Below, piece by piece: positions 17,906 through 28,015 of a stretch of DNA of 63,337 nt. The stretch lies in NCBI GenBank assembly GCA_963579025.1, contig CAUZFZ010000045.1:1-63337 (forward strand), read 5' to 3'. Made by a program: the position numbers and the translations under genes. Each line of letters opens with the position of its first letter. Positions within the stretch are counted from its first letter, which is position 1. The stretch is from CAUZFZ01 sp963579025. GTDB taxonomy: Bacteria; Planctomycetota; Planctomycetia; Planctomycetales; Planctomycetaceae. A model generated the notes under the pieces. It saw only the letters and a list, made by a program, of their open reading frames with translations. It did not search any database and was not told the origin of the DNA.

Positions 17906-19822
17906 TTATTTCTCGGTCATCGAGAATGCCCCGTCCCAATCCGATGGCACGGCGTTGTCGGTTCTGGCCATCTGACGGAACAGGAAGTCCTTCGGGCCGT
18001 CGTCGCCTTGCAGGGAGTTCAGCAGTGTCGTCGCCTCTCCCCAGTTACCCGCGACGATGGAGTCGACGGCTTTTTCAAATGTCGCCAGATGCTCGGCCGA
18101 GATTTCACTCTGGTCGGCTGGTGGCAACATTTGATTTACGGTGATGGCAACCTCCATCCCCTTGGGACGAACACGAGCGAGTTTCCGAACACGCGCCTTG
18201 TCTGGGGGAATGTGCTTTCGTACGAACTCTGCCGACGCCTCATCAACGATGATCGAGACGCCAAACTGTTTCGTCATGGTTTCCAGGCGAGCACCCTGAT
18301 TCACGACCGGGCCGAACACACCGATTTTGGCCTGTTGACTCGTGCCGATCTGGCCGGAAACCGCTCGGCCGTGTGCAACACCCAGGCCCACGCTGAAACC
18401 GTCGATCAGTCCGTCGTGCCGCTCGGGATGATTGAATTCGTCCTGAATCGCCAGTGCGGCCAGACAGGCGGGGACGGCTCCATCTTCCAGTTCGACGGGC
18501 CACCCCCAGAAACCAAGCGCGGCATCGCCCTGGAAATCGGCGATCGCTCCGTTGTGGGCCAGAATTCCGGTCGTCATGCATCCCAACGCCGCCTTTACGC
18601 AGTTCAACAGGTACAGCAGGTTGTCCTGATGCTGCTCAGATTTGCGAGAGAAGCCGCGGACGTCGCAGAACAGGACCGTGATCTCGCGTTCGGACGGGGT
18701 CAGAACATCAGTCGTGCCTTTGCCAGTCAGGTTCTCCATGACCGTCGGTGAGAAGAACGAGCTGAGCTGCGTCTGAGTATCCTGCAGATCGCGAACGGAT
18801 CGAATCGATCCAATGAACTGCGCAAGAAGCTGCGTGAAGCGAATGTCCGGTTTCAGAGACTCCTCGTCGATCAACATCGCTCCGTCTTTGCCGCCCTCAC
18901 CCGAGATGTACAGGCACCAGCCTTCGCACGCCGCGCCTGGAACCGGCACACAAAACGCCCAGTTCAGGCTGTCACTCATCGTGAACTGGCCGCCTTCATC
19001 GCGATCGCCCCAGACATGCACAGTACATTCGCTGGTCTTGAGCGTGTGATTGACGAGTCGGCGACTGGGCACGAACCGCCCCTGATACGACTCGCGCGTT
19101 TCAACCCGCATGACCGCCGGTTTCGGAAGTTCGTAATTGCCCGGGTCGTCAGTGTTCTTCAGCGTCTCAACGACAGTTTCGTCCCACTGGGCCGCTGCAA
19201 CGGCGACGGATTCCGGAATCGCATCCAGCAGTAGCTTGACCAGAAACTGAGCCAGTTCCACATCCGTCTTCGCCATGGCGATCATCTTTGGCAGATCGCA
19301 AAGGAGCTCCATCTGTCGTGCAGTGTCGGCAAATGCGACGCCGCTCAGATCGTCGGCTTTGATCGAAAACTCATCGACCTCAGCCACCACCGCGGTGCCG
19401 CTAAGGTCTGGATTCGAATCCTCAAACGCACCCGAATCATCGAATGCACCCGAATCATCGAATGTTGACTTGACCCGGCGTGATGATCCAGAGGGATCGA
19501 TAGGCGCAACTTCAAGCAGGAAGACACCAAAGAGCGTCTGTCCGATCTGAAATTGTCCGCCTGGGCCAATGACGAACTCGCGGGTTGGCCCCTCTTGTGT
19601 GAGGATCGGGTTTCGTGCACCCTGAGCACAGGCAACTCGAACCTTATCGCCGCGCAACTCAACCAGGGCATGCTCGCGAGAAATCTCACGGTCCCATGTG
19701 ACGGCACACTCATTGTTTGGCGTTCGGCCAATGCGGACCTGTTTGCCTTCGACCAGACCCAATTGCATGGTGTGATCAGCCGCGATTGCCTTCACTCTCA
19801 GTACCATCTGGCTGGCACTCAT
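17906..19822 (-). CDS. FHA-domain class III nucleotide cyclase
   Basis: Start set at ATG 19822, with AGAGGG about 10 nt upstream. 638 residues. An N-terminal FHA domain (roughly residues 15-95: 'VRIGRTPNNECAVTWDREISREHALVEL') should bind phosphothreonine. A linker with a short repeat (DDSGAFDDSGAFEDS) follows, then a GAF-like middle region. The class III adenylate/guanylate cyclase domain begins around residue 380: 'ITVLFCDVRGFSRKSEQ' gives the first metal Asp and 'FQGDAALGFWGWP' the second. No transmembrane helix, so cytoplasmic. FHA suggests control by the Ser/Thr kinases abundant in this genome, an inference. Whether it makes cAMP or cGMP cannot be read. Confidence 0.9.
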   Translation of the reverse strand: MSASQMVLRVKAIAADHTMQLGLVEGKQVRIGRTPNNECAVTWDREISREHALVELRGDKVRVACAQGARNPILTQEGPTREFVIGPGGQFQIGQTLFGVFLLEVAPIDPSGSSRRVKSTFDDSGAFDDSGAFEDSNPDLSGTAVVAEVDEFSIKADDLSGVAFADTARQMELLCDLPKMIAMAKTDVELAQFLVKLLLDAIPESVAVAAAQWDETVVETLKNTDDPGNYELPKPAVMRVETRESYQGRFVPSRRLVNHTLKTSECTVHVWGDRDEGGQFTMSDSLNWAFCVPVPGAACEGWCLYISGEGGKDGAMLIDEESLKPDIRFTQLLAQFIGSIRSVRDLQDTQTQLSSFFSPTVMENLTGKGTTDVLTPSEREITVLFCDVRGFSRKSEQHQDNLLYLLNCVKAALGCMTTGILAHNGAIADFQGDAALGFWGWPVELEDGAVPACLAALAIQDEFNHPERHDGLIDGFSVGLGVAHGRAVSGQIGTSQQAKIGVFGPVVNQGARLETMTKQFGVSIIVDEASAEFVRKHIPPDKARVRKLARVRPKGMEVAITVNQMLPPADQSEISAEHLATFEKAVDSIVAGNWGEATTLLNSLQGDDGPKDFLFRQMARTDNAVPSDWDGAFSMTEK

Positions 19823-19944
19823 CGTACGTATCCCTCTGAATGAGCTTTTCTGTACCCACGAGCCGGGGGTCTGAACGTCGGACGTGGGTAACCCCACAAG
19901 GTGAAGTAGATGGAGAGGCGTCTTTCGAATGACATGTGAACATA

Positions 19945-20277
19945 CTAGGAACTCGCGTGCAATTCACGACCGACCGAAAGCTCTTCCGGTCCAAAAAAAT
20001 CAGGTTCCGGCTGAATGCATGCCGATTTACCTGAGAGCAGCACTTCCGCGTCGATGCCGCGAAACTGGATTGTCGCGCGGGCCCGTTCGTCCACTTGTGA
20101 ATCTATGGTCCAGATGATCAGACCTGAAATCTCGTGGCAGGTACAAATAAGGCGTACACCAGTGCGAGAAAAATCATCCGGCACTGGGACCGTCATGACG
20201 ATTGCAGGGGTTATCCAGACGGGGTCTCTTCTGCGTGGTTGAATAAGCTTCCCGGACCGAATGAGAATGTGTGACAT
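19945..20277 (-). CDS. Hypothetical small protein
   Basis: Unrecognised 110-residue frame from ATG 20277, on the same strand as the cyclase and 122 bp upstream of it. Its middle looks protein-like ('GVRLICTCHEISGLIIWTID', then 'ARATIQFRGIDAEVLLSGKS'), suggesting a small beta-rich domain somewhat like PilZ, but I cannot confirm that. No ribosome site is visible. The gene would be divergent from the secreted protein at 20363. It might be non-coding. Confidence 0.4.
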   Translation of the reverse strand: MSHILIRSGKLIQPRRRDPVWITPAIVMTVPVPDDFSRTGVRLICTCHEISGLIIWTIDSQVDERARATIQFRGIDAEVLLSGKSACIQPEPDFFGPEELSVGRELHASS

Positions 20278-20362
20278 GAAAACCAGTTGTGTCTTCGGAC
20301 GTCCAACCATCAGACTGGACACAATTGCGCAGTGGTGAGTTTCCCCGTCGCAGGTACCTGAC

Positions 20363-21172
20363 ATGAATCGTCTGGCTTATCTCGGTTTCGTGATCAGTCT
20401 GTTGGCATCTGCCGACGCGCAGGCTCAGGGACTGATCTGGTCATTGCCGGAAGACGGAAGCTGGGTGCGATATGAAGGTACGTACACTCAGGAAGAGGTG
20501 CGACCCGACGCGACGGGCAACCTCACCCTTCAATGGGTTCGGCACTTAACCATCAAGTCGGTCGGCAAGACTCAGGCAGACTATCGCAGTCAGATGGTCG
20601 ACTGTCGCTGGATCGAAATCAAATTGCAGACGGGTCGCATTCTGGACGGACGCGTGGACACCGGATCGGTCGGGGAACGCATTTACAAAATACTGGTCCC
20701 AGAGCCCGAAGTACTGGGACGTCTGCAGGATAATGAGGGGTTGCCGGTCTCGTACCTGCCGATCGTGAAGGGTTTCCGCAAGACCAATGACAAGGATCCG
20801 ACGCCGCGTGAGATCAAAACCGGCATCCTACAGGTCTTTCCGATCATTTCGCTGATTCGGCACTACAAGAGCATGGACGAGTCGGATGTGCCTGGCAGCG
20901 TCGCAGTGGGGCTGAACGATTATCCGACGACGGTGTTGACTGGGTCGCTCGTGCACGAGAGCCGCACAACAAGGGTGAAGCACGAGACGAAGGAACTGCA
21001 CCGCAATGACGACTTTCCTTTTGGACTCATCCAGTGGAAAATCGAAATCGTCGAAGACCGGAAAGGCGAAGTCCTGCCACGCTCCGAATTCGTCTTCGCG
21101 TCCAAAGTCGAAGTCGAAATGACCGCGCGGGAAACGGGCACCGACGCGACCAGCGAACTTGCCGTTGAGTAA
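20363..21172 (+). CDS. Secreted protein of unknown function
   Basis: 269-residue protein with a clear signal peptide (hydrophobic residues 5-17, cleavage after ADAQA). The mature part opens with 'WSLPEDGSWVRYEGTY' and appears beta-rich, with regular 'WVRHLTIKSVG' and 'WIEIKLQTG' strands, like envelope proteins of planctomycetes that measure or bind a ligand. I recognise no named domain. It stands alone, with 490 bp before the next gene. Those bases (21173-21660) hold no frame I would call a gene. Confidence 0.8.
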   Translation: MNRLAYLGFVISLLASADAQAQGLIWSLPEDGSWVRYEGTYTQEEVRPDATGNLTLQWVRHLTIKSVGKTQADYRSQMVDCRWIEIKLQTGRILDGRVDTGSVGERIYKILVPEPEVLGRLQDNEGLPVSYLPIVKGFRKTNDKDPTPREIKTGILQVFPIISLIRHYKSMDESDVPGSVAVGLNDYPTTVLTGSLVHESRTTRVKHETKELHRNDDFPFGLIQWKIEIVEDRKGEVLPRSEFVFASKVEVEMTARETGTDATSELAVE

Positions 21173-21660
21173 AGTCGCACCCGGCTCCGGGTCACGACAC
21201 GTCTCAACGAAACTGGCACGACACGTCGGACCTGCCCTCACGAGTGATTGCTACGAGTTGCTCTCCGGCTCAAATCTGCCGAACAGGCATTGAATCGTGC
21301 GGCCGCGCTCTGGCCACGCGTGCAAATCGAAAATGGTCCCGCACGCTTCACGCAGCAGACTCTCGGCGGCCCAACACAAGAGGGCCTCGCGAGGAACTTG
21401 CCGAGAAACAGTGTACGCATGACACATTTCGTTGTCGTCGTACCTCGCCGATCTGAGATGGCGTTGATTATTCGACGAATCTAAATACCGTTAGTCGGGT
21501 GAAGTACCCATTCGGCTGCGCTGATGCGTTTCAGGCGACCGAAACTGGATATGGGAAGGTGACGGGCCTCAGCCGGAAGAATCGTGCCGGACATAAGCCC
21601 TGCCCGTCTGGCTTTTCGACTGACCCTCGATTTTCAACCGAATAACAGGAGTTCGAGACT

Positions 21661-23820
21661 GTGAAGCGACTCTGCACTCCACTCTGTGTGCTGACAGTTC
21701 TTGCCATTTCCGCAGTCGCAGCTCACGCTGAATCTGCTGCGACGGGGACTGACCTCAGCCGGACTCTGACCGCGGAAAACAAAGAACTTGGAATTGAAGC
21801 CAAGCCCATCGACCTCGTCGATGATATGGCTTACCTCCGCAGGGCGTCGGTGGACCTGATTGGAAGGATCCCCACGCAACAGGAGGTCAATCAGTATCTT
21901 GCCTGGTCACCCACTGAGCGACGTGGACAACTGATCGACCGGCTCATGGCCGATTCTCGGTTCGTCGACCGCTGGACGACATTCTTCGCCGACATGCTCC
22001 GCCTGCGATCCAATTCACCCGGTGGCGCTGCAGCCTTGGCGTTTGTCCACAAGGCCATTGAGCAAAACATTCCCTACGACGAAATGGCTCGCCGCTTCAT
22101 CTCAGCTAACGGTAAGGCCGGAGCAGTACCGGAAGTCGCCTACGTTCTCGGTGACAATGCTGATCCGATGGCTCTTGCTGGCGTGACCGCTCAAGTCTTC
22201 ATGGGAATCCGAATTTCCTGCGCTCAGTGCCACGATCACCCGTTTGATAAGTGGAAGCAGGAAGATTTCTACGGATTTGCCGCGTTCTTCGGCAAGACGC
22301 GACGATACGAGAATGACTTCACCAACACGATTTACACGTCGGAAGTCAAAATGTCGTCCGTGCTGTGGCCGCCTGAGGGCGAAGTTCCGGCGAGTGAGCG
22401 GAAGCCCGCGCTGCCGAAGTTTCTTGTCGACCTGATCGAATCGAAGTCCAATCCAGAATACATCGCCCGACTGGAGCGACAACGCAAGGCGGAGCAGGAC
22501 CTGGTCGAAGCAGCCCTCGCTAACAAGGCGAAGACTGCCGATCTGGACTCACTGCTGGGTGATGCCGCCGAGCGAGCGTTGGAAGGTGCTTTGAGAGGGA
22601 AGAAAGACGCCATCTCTGACGAAGCACGACGAGAGCGCGAAGCGATTGACCTGACTGCCAGCTACTACAACTCCAGCGAACTTCGCACGGAACTGGCTCG
22701 ACTGATCGCCAATCCGCGGAATCGGTACTTCGCATCGTGCTTCGTGAATCGCGTGTGGGCCGATCTGATCGGACGAGGCATCGTCAACCCAATCGATGAC
22801 TTCAGTGACGGCAACAAACCATCACATCCGCAGACGCTGGACTTCCTGGCGAACGAGTTCATCGCGAGCGGATTTCAGATCAAGCCGATCATCAAAATGA
22901 TTGTCACCAGCGAGCCATACATGCGTGGCCAGGCGGTTGGCTTTGATGCCCTGCAGACCGAAGAACTGCAGTCCGCGTTTCTTGCTGCTCCGCCTCGACG
23001 GATGCTCGGTGAAGTCCTCTACGATTCCATTATCACTGCGGGACATCTCTTTGAGTACAAGTACCCACAGGGTGCCAACATGAGGACTATCTCGAACCGG
23101 ATTCGAGTTGCCATTCCGAAGGAAGGTGAGGAAGACGCCGTTGTACCTCAGGCATTGGTTGCCAGCGCTGGCGCGGCCATGAAGCCTGGCATGAAGGCTA
23201 AAATGGCTGGCCTGCCGGGTTACAGTCTCGAAGCCGGCATTGAACTGGACTTCGACGCGGTGTTGAAAAAAGCCGTTGACGAAGCCAGAGGCGAAACGGT
23301 CGTAGTCGAAGCGATGAAAGTGAAATCCTCCGAGGAGATCGAAGCGGAACGTATGCAAATGGAAGGTACGACTCGTCGTCGTTACACCTACATTTACCGT
23401 ACGGTCGAGCGAACCTTTGACGACAACCCCGTGTTCAGCTCGTCCTTCCGTATGGCCTCTCCAGCCAACCCGGACCACTTTGTTCGCATCTTCGGCCAGA
23501 CCGACCGTGCCGAACTTGGTGTCCCGCGGGACCATGCTCCGAGCATGCGGCAGGGTCTCATGATGCTCAACGGAAGAATGACTCACGAAGCGTCGCGTGT
23601 CGGTTCCTTCGAGCCGATGCAGCAACTGCTTGTGGGTAAGAAGGCGGATCTCAACGAAGCTTTGAAACTGGCATATGTTGAGATTCTGACGCGTCAACCG
23701 GATGCTGGCGAGATTGAAATGGCGGCGTCGATCGTTCACGACGGCGACACGCTGCTCGACGGCATGGCCGATCTTCGGTGGGTGCTCCTGAACTCAAACG
23801 AGTTCCGTTACCTGCCATAA
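21661..23820 (+). CDS. DUF1549/DUF1553 secreted protein
   Basis: 719-residue exported protein starting at GTG 21661, with CAGGAG upstream and a signal peptide ending in AHAES. The DUF1549 part contains 'CAQCHDHPFDKWKQEDFYGF', in which CAQCH has the form of a heme c site, although heme binding in this family is not established. The DUF1553 part follows with 'NRVWADLIGRGIVNPIDDFS'. The N-terminal cytochrome-like PSCyt1 module seen in many relatives is absent. It forms a pair with the DUF1501 gene 95 bp downstream. Such pairs are very abundant in planctomycetes and their function is not known. Confidence 0.92.
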   Translation: MKRLCTPLCVLTVLAISAVAAHAESAATGTDLSRTLTAENKELGIEAKPIDLVDDMAYLRRASVDLIGRIPTQQEVNQYLAWSPTERRGQLIDRLMADSRFVDRWTTFFADMLRLRSNSPGGAAALAFVHKAIEQNIPYDEMARRFISANGKAGAVPEVAYVLGDNADPMALAGVTAQVFMGIRISCAQCHDHPFDKWKQEDFYGFAAFFGKTRRYENDFTNTIYTSEVKMSSVLWPPEGEVPASERKPALPKFLVDLIESKSNPEYIARLERQRKAEQDLVEAALANKAKTADLDSLLGDAAERALEGALRGKKDAISDEARREREAIDLTASYYNSSELRTELARLIANPRNRYFASCFVNRVWADLIGRGIVNPIDDFSDGNKPSHPQTLDFLANEFIASGFQIKPIIKMIVTSEPYMRGQAVGFDALQTEELQSAFLAAPPRRMLGEVLYDSIITAGHLFEYKYPQGANMRTISNRIRVAIPKEGEEDAVVPQALVASAGAAMKPGMKAKMAGLPGYSLEAGIELDFDAVLKKAVDEARGETVVVEAMKVKSSEEIEAERMQMEGTTRRRYTYIYRTVERTFDDNPVFSSSFRMASPANPDHFVRIFGQTDRAELGVPRDHAPSMRQGLMMLNGRMTHEASRVGSFEPMQQLLVGKKADLNEALKLAYVEILTRQPDAGEIEMAASIVHDGDTLLDGMADLRWVLLNSNEFRYLP

Positions 23821-23915
23821 ACTGCGTGTGATTTACCCCCCGCAGAAATTTCTGCTGGGCGCTGAGAACAAGGTTTACTTTTACCCCTCCGCTTCCGTTG
23901 AAAGGAACATGCACA

Positions 23916-25172
23916 ATGATGGGTTGCCAGGACTACCGCGTCAGTCGTCGAGCCATGCTCGGAGCTTCCGCTGCGACAATTATGGGTATGCAGGTCAATG
24001 ACTTGCTCGCTGCAAAGGGACGAGATCACGAGCCAACTGCGGATCACGTGATCTTCTTCTGGAATGGCGGCGGAATGACGCATTTGGATACGTGGGATCC
24101 CAAACCGGGCGCTCCGACCCAAGGCGAGTTCGATCCGATAGACACGTCAGCCTCGGGGATTCAGATCAGTGAGATCTTCCCGGAGTTCGCTCAGGAAATG
24201 CATAATGTGTCGCTGATCCGCTCGATCGCTGGCACACAGGGTGCCCATGGTCGTGCCAGCTACCTGGCTCAGACCAGCTACAACCAGACGGCCAACATTA
24301 CGCATCCCGGCTTCGGGTCGGTGGTTGTGTCCGAGAAGGAAAAGCTGGGTGATCTGCCGTCCTATGTCACGATTAGCGGTCGCGCTCGGCGAGCGTCGTA
24401 CCTGGGACAAACATGCGAGGCTTACTTTGTGGGTAGCCCCGGCGACAAAGACCCTTACCTTGCCTTCCCGGAAGGTATCAGCAAGGTACGTGGCAATAAG
24501 CGTTTGGACACGCTGGCGAAATTCAACGCCAAGTTTTCAAGCCGCACGACCAGCAGTGAGCTCGGTGCGACGAAAACCTCGGTTGAGGATGCCGTCAAGT
24601 TGATGCGTAGCCCGGCCTTGAAGGCCTTTGAGCTGGATCACCTTCCCCTGACCGAGTTTGAACGCTACGGAGATACTCCGTTTGGTCGAGGATGCCTGGT
24701 CGCGAAACAGCTCGTTGAGACGGGTGTCCGCTTCGTGCAGGTCAATCGCGGTGGCTTCGACACCCACAGCAATAACTTTGAAGCCATGCGGAATCATGGC
24801 AACGTCATGGATCCGGCTCTCGGCTCCCTGATGCACGACTTGGACAAGACGGGCCGTCTGAAGCGCACGTTGGTCGTGATGCTCAGCGAATTCGGCCGGA
24901 CACCCCGCATTAACCGCAATGCAGGGCGCGATCACTATCCGTCAGTCTTCAGCTGCTTCATGGCTGGTGGCGGCATCAAGGGTGGTCAGGTCATCGGCTC
25001 GTCCGACAAGAACGGCGAACAGCCGCATGATCGTCCAGTCCTCATTCCCGAGCTGCACGCGACTCTGTGCCACGCTCTGGGCATCGATCCGAATAAGGAA
25101 GTTATGACGCCGCTGCAGCGTCCCATGAAGCTTGTCGATAAGGGCACGCCAATCATGGAACTGTTCGGCTAA
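23916..25172 (+). CDS. DUF1501 protein with Tat-type signal
   Basis: 418 residues. I chose ATG 23916 because GAAAGGAA lies about 9 nt before it. The N-terminus 'YRVSRRAMLGASAATIMG' has the twin-arginine pattern, so export in folded form is likely. DUF1501 belongs to the alkaline phosphatase/sulfatase-like fold: 'FFWNGGGMTHLDTWDPKPG', 'GGFDTHSNNFE', 'VVMLSEFGRTPRIN' and 'NAGRDHYPSVFSC' are the diagnostic blocks carrying Asp and His ligands. Partner of the DUF1549 gene. A strong terminator follows 23 bp after the stop. Confidence 0.93.
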   Translation: MMGCQDYRVSRRAMLGASAATIMGMQVNDLLAAKGRDHEPTADHVIFFWNGGGMTHLDTWDPKPGAPTQGEFDPIDTSASGIQISEIFPEFAQEMHNVSLIRSIAGTQGAHGRASYLAQTSYNQTANITHPGFGSVVVSEKEKLGDLPSYVTISGRARRASYLGQTCEAYFVGSPGDKDPYLAFPEGISKVRGNKRLDTLAKFNAKFSSRTTSSELGATKTSVEDAVKLMRSPALKAFELDHLPLTEFERYGDTPFGRGCLVAKQLVETGVRFVQVNRGGFDTHSNNFEAMRNHGNVMDPALGSLMHDLDKTGRLKRTLVVMLSEFGRTPRINRNAGRDHYPSVFSCFMAGGGIKGGQVIGSSDKNGEQPHDRPVLIPELHATLCHALGIDPNKEVMTPLQRPMKLVDKGTPIMELFG

Positions 25173-25195
25173 GGCCGAACGGGCAAAGTATTTCG

Positions 25196-25230
25196 AAGCC
25201 CGGCTTCTTCAAAGGAAGCCGGGCTTTTTT
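25196..25230 (+). terminator. Rho-independent terminator
   Basis: A 12-bp perfect stem, AAGCCCGGCTTC (25196-25207) with GAAGCCGGGCTT (25215-25226), has a 7-nt loop and is followed by a run of T. It ends the DUF1549-DUF1501 transcript. Confidence 0.92.
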
Positions 25231-25327
25231 AGACTGATATACAGCCTCTGCAGAGCCCGCAGTGACCGTTAGTTGTGTCTGGCCTGCTTACGTTTTGGTG
25301 TATGTGTTGCAGTTCAAGCTCTACTGA

Positions 25328-25356
25328 TTGACGATGACGATTTTGCAGTTTACGTT
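25328..25356 (+). promoter_or_regulatory. Possible sigma-70-type promoter
   Basis: TTGACG (25328-25333), a 17-nt spacer and TACGTT (25351-25356) lie 63 bp before the TPR gene and after the terminator, where a promoter is expected. The -10 match is weak (3 of 6). Confidence 0.3.
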
Positions 25357-25418
25357 GGTTGTCCTGCCGTCGTCCCCCGCCTGACGTCACCCACCTTTTT
25401 CCTGTGTGGTTTTGATCT

Positions 25419-27896
25419 ATGAAACGTATCGTCTGCTGCGCGCTTTTTGCGCTCGTCGTTGCCGGATCGCTTTTCAATTTGTCCGTGGGCTACACGCAGG
25501 ATGCCCCCGCACAGGCACCGGTCAGAGGCTCAATCATTGAGGACCGGGCGGCGAAGAAACTCGTGGAGGCCGGCGACACTCGCTATGAGGCCGACGAGGT
25601 CAAGAAGGCTGTCGAAGTGTGGCAGTCGGTGCTGGAACGTTATCCGACCAGCCGCGTACGATTCGGCGCGCACATGCGACTGGGGAACTACTTTCTTGAG
25701 CGGGACCGGGCGTACGACAAAGCCCGCGTTCAGTTCGAAGCCGTCGCCATCGAAGAGAACCGCGACGAAGAGCAGCGAGCCGAAGCCTCTCTGAAAATGG
25801 GGATGTGCTTTTACGAAGCCCGTAATTTCGGAAAGTGCTTCCAGGTTATGCGTGACGTGATCTCGGAATTTCCGGTCAGCAAGCAGGTGAATCAGGCCTA
25901 CTACTACATTGGCCTCGGTCACTTTCACTTGGGACATTACAGCCGATCGATCGCCGCTCTGGAGAAGGTCGGCACGTCCATGGGTGCAGACGACGATCAG
26001 ATTCTCAAGGTCGAAGCCGGAAAACGTCTGTTTGTGAAGATCGAAGACGCGGACCTGTCGGCGCTGGATGTCGGCAAGGCCGTCAAGGTGCAGTGCGAAG
26101 CGACAAGCGGCGATGTGGAAATTGTGGAATGCTTCCCCGTGGGGCGCAATGTTCGCATCGTGCTGGGCAGCATCGTGACGCGGCTGGGTAGACCGAAACA
26201 CAATAACGGTCAGCTCGAAGTCAAAGGCGACGACCAGGTCAAAGTTGTCTACATCGACGAGCACACAGCGGACAAGCAGTTTGACCGACAGGTGCTGCAC
26301 GAAGTCGCCGTCGTCGGCGATGGCGTCGTCGAGATTACCGACGGGGCATTTGCGGAAACTCTGCAGGGAGTTGTACTGGGCAAGTCGGTCAATGTTCAGA
26401 CGAAGGATCCCGATCGCGACCTGACTGACAATGCGGATCAGGTTCAGGTTGCCGTACAGGTGTATCGCGCGAAAACGGACGAAGAGATCGAACAGGAAAC
26501 AATTGAAGCTCTTCAGGCTACGGAAGGTGAAGCCGGCGAGGCAGTTGAGCTTGACGAGGACGACCAGCCAAAGATCGATCGATACCGCAAAGTTGACGAA
26601 GTGGTCGTCACGCTGACGGAAGCAGTGATCGAAACGATCCGCCCGGTGGATAAGGGTGTTCTCGCTGATCCAGCGACGACCGATCCGACAACGACCGTTC
26701 CGACTGAAGCAGCGCCCGCAGAGCCGACAACGCCTGCTGCCACGCCACCTGCTGTTGGCACGCCGAAACCCGCCACCGCCACAGAGAAAAACGCAGAAGA
26801 ATTCGGCGGTACAGAGAAAGGCGAGGAACCCCCAGCGGCCCCCGCAGTTGTCGTCGAAGAGAAGGACGACTCGATCCACTCCGGCGTTTTTCGGTCGGCG
26901 GTCAGTCTCGCGCGTGCTGACGAAATCGTCGCAGGTGACGCAATCCTGCAGGCTTTACCCGGCGACGTTATTCGCATCGTCTACCAGGACGAGAAGAACT
27001 CGACTGACGACACGATCGAGGTTCGTGCGGAAGCAAGGTGTATCGAGGGCAACCTGGGCGGAGTGCGTGTCACACGGACTCAAATCTCTGATCGCGAACT
27101 TCGAGTGCGGACTCGTCTGAAGACCGCCCACGCACTGACGAACATTGGGAATCGGTACAAAGAGTTCGGCCTGAAGAAGCAAGCTGACGGTAAGTACCAG
27201 GCTGCCTTGACGCTTTGCGAAGACATCATGAATGAGGCCCGCCAATTGGGTGGGCGGTTGCTCGAAGAAACCTACGTCCAGCTGTGGAAAATCTACTTCG
27301 AAATGGACCGTCTCGAACTTGCCGCCGCGATGGCTCAGCGCCTGCAACGGGAGTTTCCGAACAGCGGATTCGTGGACGATGCTTTGCTGCAGCTTGCCGA
27401 TGTTGCCCGCGAGCAAGGCAACCTCAACAGGGCGATTGGGATTTACAATCGGCTGGTGCGTATGGAAGGCAGCCAGCTACGCGGCGAAGCTCAGTTCGGT
27501 GTCGGCGAATGCTATGAAAAGATGGCCGAGGCTGCTCAGGCTGGTGCAGGTTCAGAGCAGCTCTTCGATCGGGCGTTTCAGGAGTACAAGAAAGTCTTTG
27601 ACGAGTTCCCTGACAGCGGTCGCGTGGGTGAGGCCGTGTCACGCATGGCGAACCATTATTACCGCCAGAAGGACTATGCCCGTGCCATCGATACATTCGA
27701 GACCGTGTTGTCGAACTATCCAGACGCCCGGTTCCTCGACGTAATTCTGTTCAACTACGGACGCTGTCTGTACCGCATGGAAAAGCGAAAGCAAGCCCGT
27801 CAGCGGTTTGATCAGCTCATTGGGGATTATCCCGAAAGCCCACTCGCGGCGGATGCTCGCAAGATCTCAGAAGCGCTGGCACGCTCCGGCTTCTGA
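25419..27896 (+). CDS. Exported TPR protein with beta modules
   Basis: 825 residues with a signal peptide (hydrophobic residues 7-22). The N-terminal third has TPR-like helices ('VWQSVLERYPTSRVRFGAHM', 'QAYYYIGLGHFHLGHYSRSI'). The middle is beta-rich with two copies of a motif shared with the giant next gene: 'GDDQVKVVYIDEH' near residue 268 and 'PGDVIRIVYQDEKN' near 518, plus 'KDPDRDLTDN' around 328. A Pro/Thr-rich linker (about 415-485) separates them. The C-terminal third is TPR again ('RAIGIYNRLVRMEGSQLRGE'), like YbgF/CpoB scaffolds. Probably a periplasmic or surface scaffold. It is followed after 119 bp by the giant TPR gene on the same strand. Confidence 0.88.
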   Translation: MKRIVCCALFALVVAGSLFNLSVGYTQDAPAQAPVRGSIIEDRAAKKLVEAGDTRYEADEVKKAVEVWQSVLERYPTSRVRFGAHMRLGNYFLERDRAYDKARVQFEAVAIEENRDEEQRAEASLKMGMCFYEARNFGKCFQVMRDVISEFPVSKQVNQAYYYIGLGHFHLGHYSRSIAALEKVGTSMGADDDQILKVEAGKRLFVKIEDADLSALDVGKAVKVQCEATSGDVEIVECFPVGRNVRIVLGSIVTRLGRPKHNNGQLEVKGDDQVKVVYIDEHTADKQFDRQVLHEVAVVGDGVVEITDGAFAETLQGVVLGKSVNVQTKDPDRDLTDNADQVQVAVQVYRAKTDEEIEQETIEALQATEGEAGEAVELDEDDQPKIDRYRKVDEVVVTLTEAVIETIRPVDKGVLADPATTDPTTTVPTEAAPAEPTTPAATPPAVGTPKPATATEKNAEEFGGTEKGEEPPAAPAVVVEEKDDSIHSGVFRSAVSLARADEIVAGDAILQALPGDVIRIVYQDEKNSTDDTIEVRAEARCIEGNLGGVRVTRTQISDRELRVRTRLKTAHALTNIGNRYKEFGLKKQADGKYQAALTLCEDIMNEARQLGGRLLEETYVQLWKIYFEMDRLELAAAMAQRLQREFPNSGFVDDALLQLADVAREQGNLNRAIGIYNRLVRMEGSQLRGEAQFGVGECYEKMAEAAQAGAGSEQLFDRAFQEYKKVFDEFPDSGRVGEAVSRMANHYYRQKDYARAIDTFETVLSNYPDARFLDVILFNYGRCLYRMEKRKQARQRFDQLIGDYPESPLAADARKISEALARSGF

Positions 27897-28015
27897 AATT
27901 GCTCCATGTCGTTACGTCATTCTGAGCACGATGTTCCACCACAACTTTTCTTTGCAGCCTTGGCTAAGCCGACACAGGCGGAAGGCTGCGGAGTCTCAAA
28001 CGAACGGTGATTGAT

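Noticed and set aside
25530..26879. 449-residue minus-strand frame
   Set aside because: It is antisense to the TPR gene, whose signal peptide and repeats are convincing.
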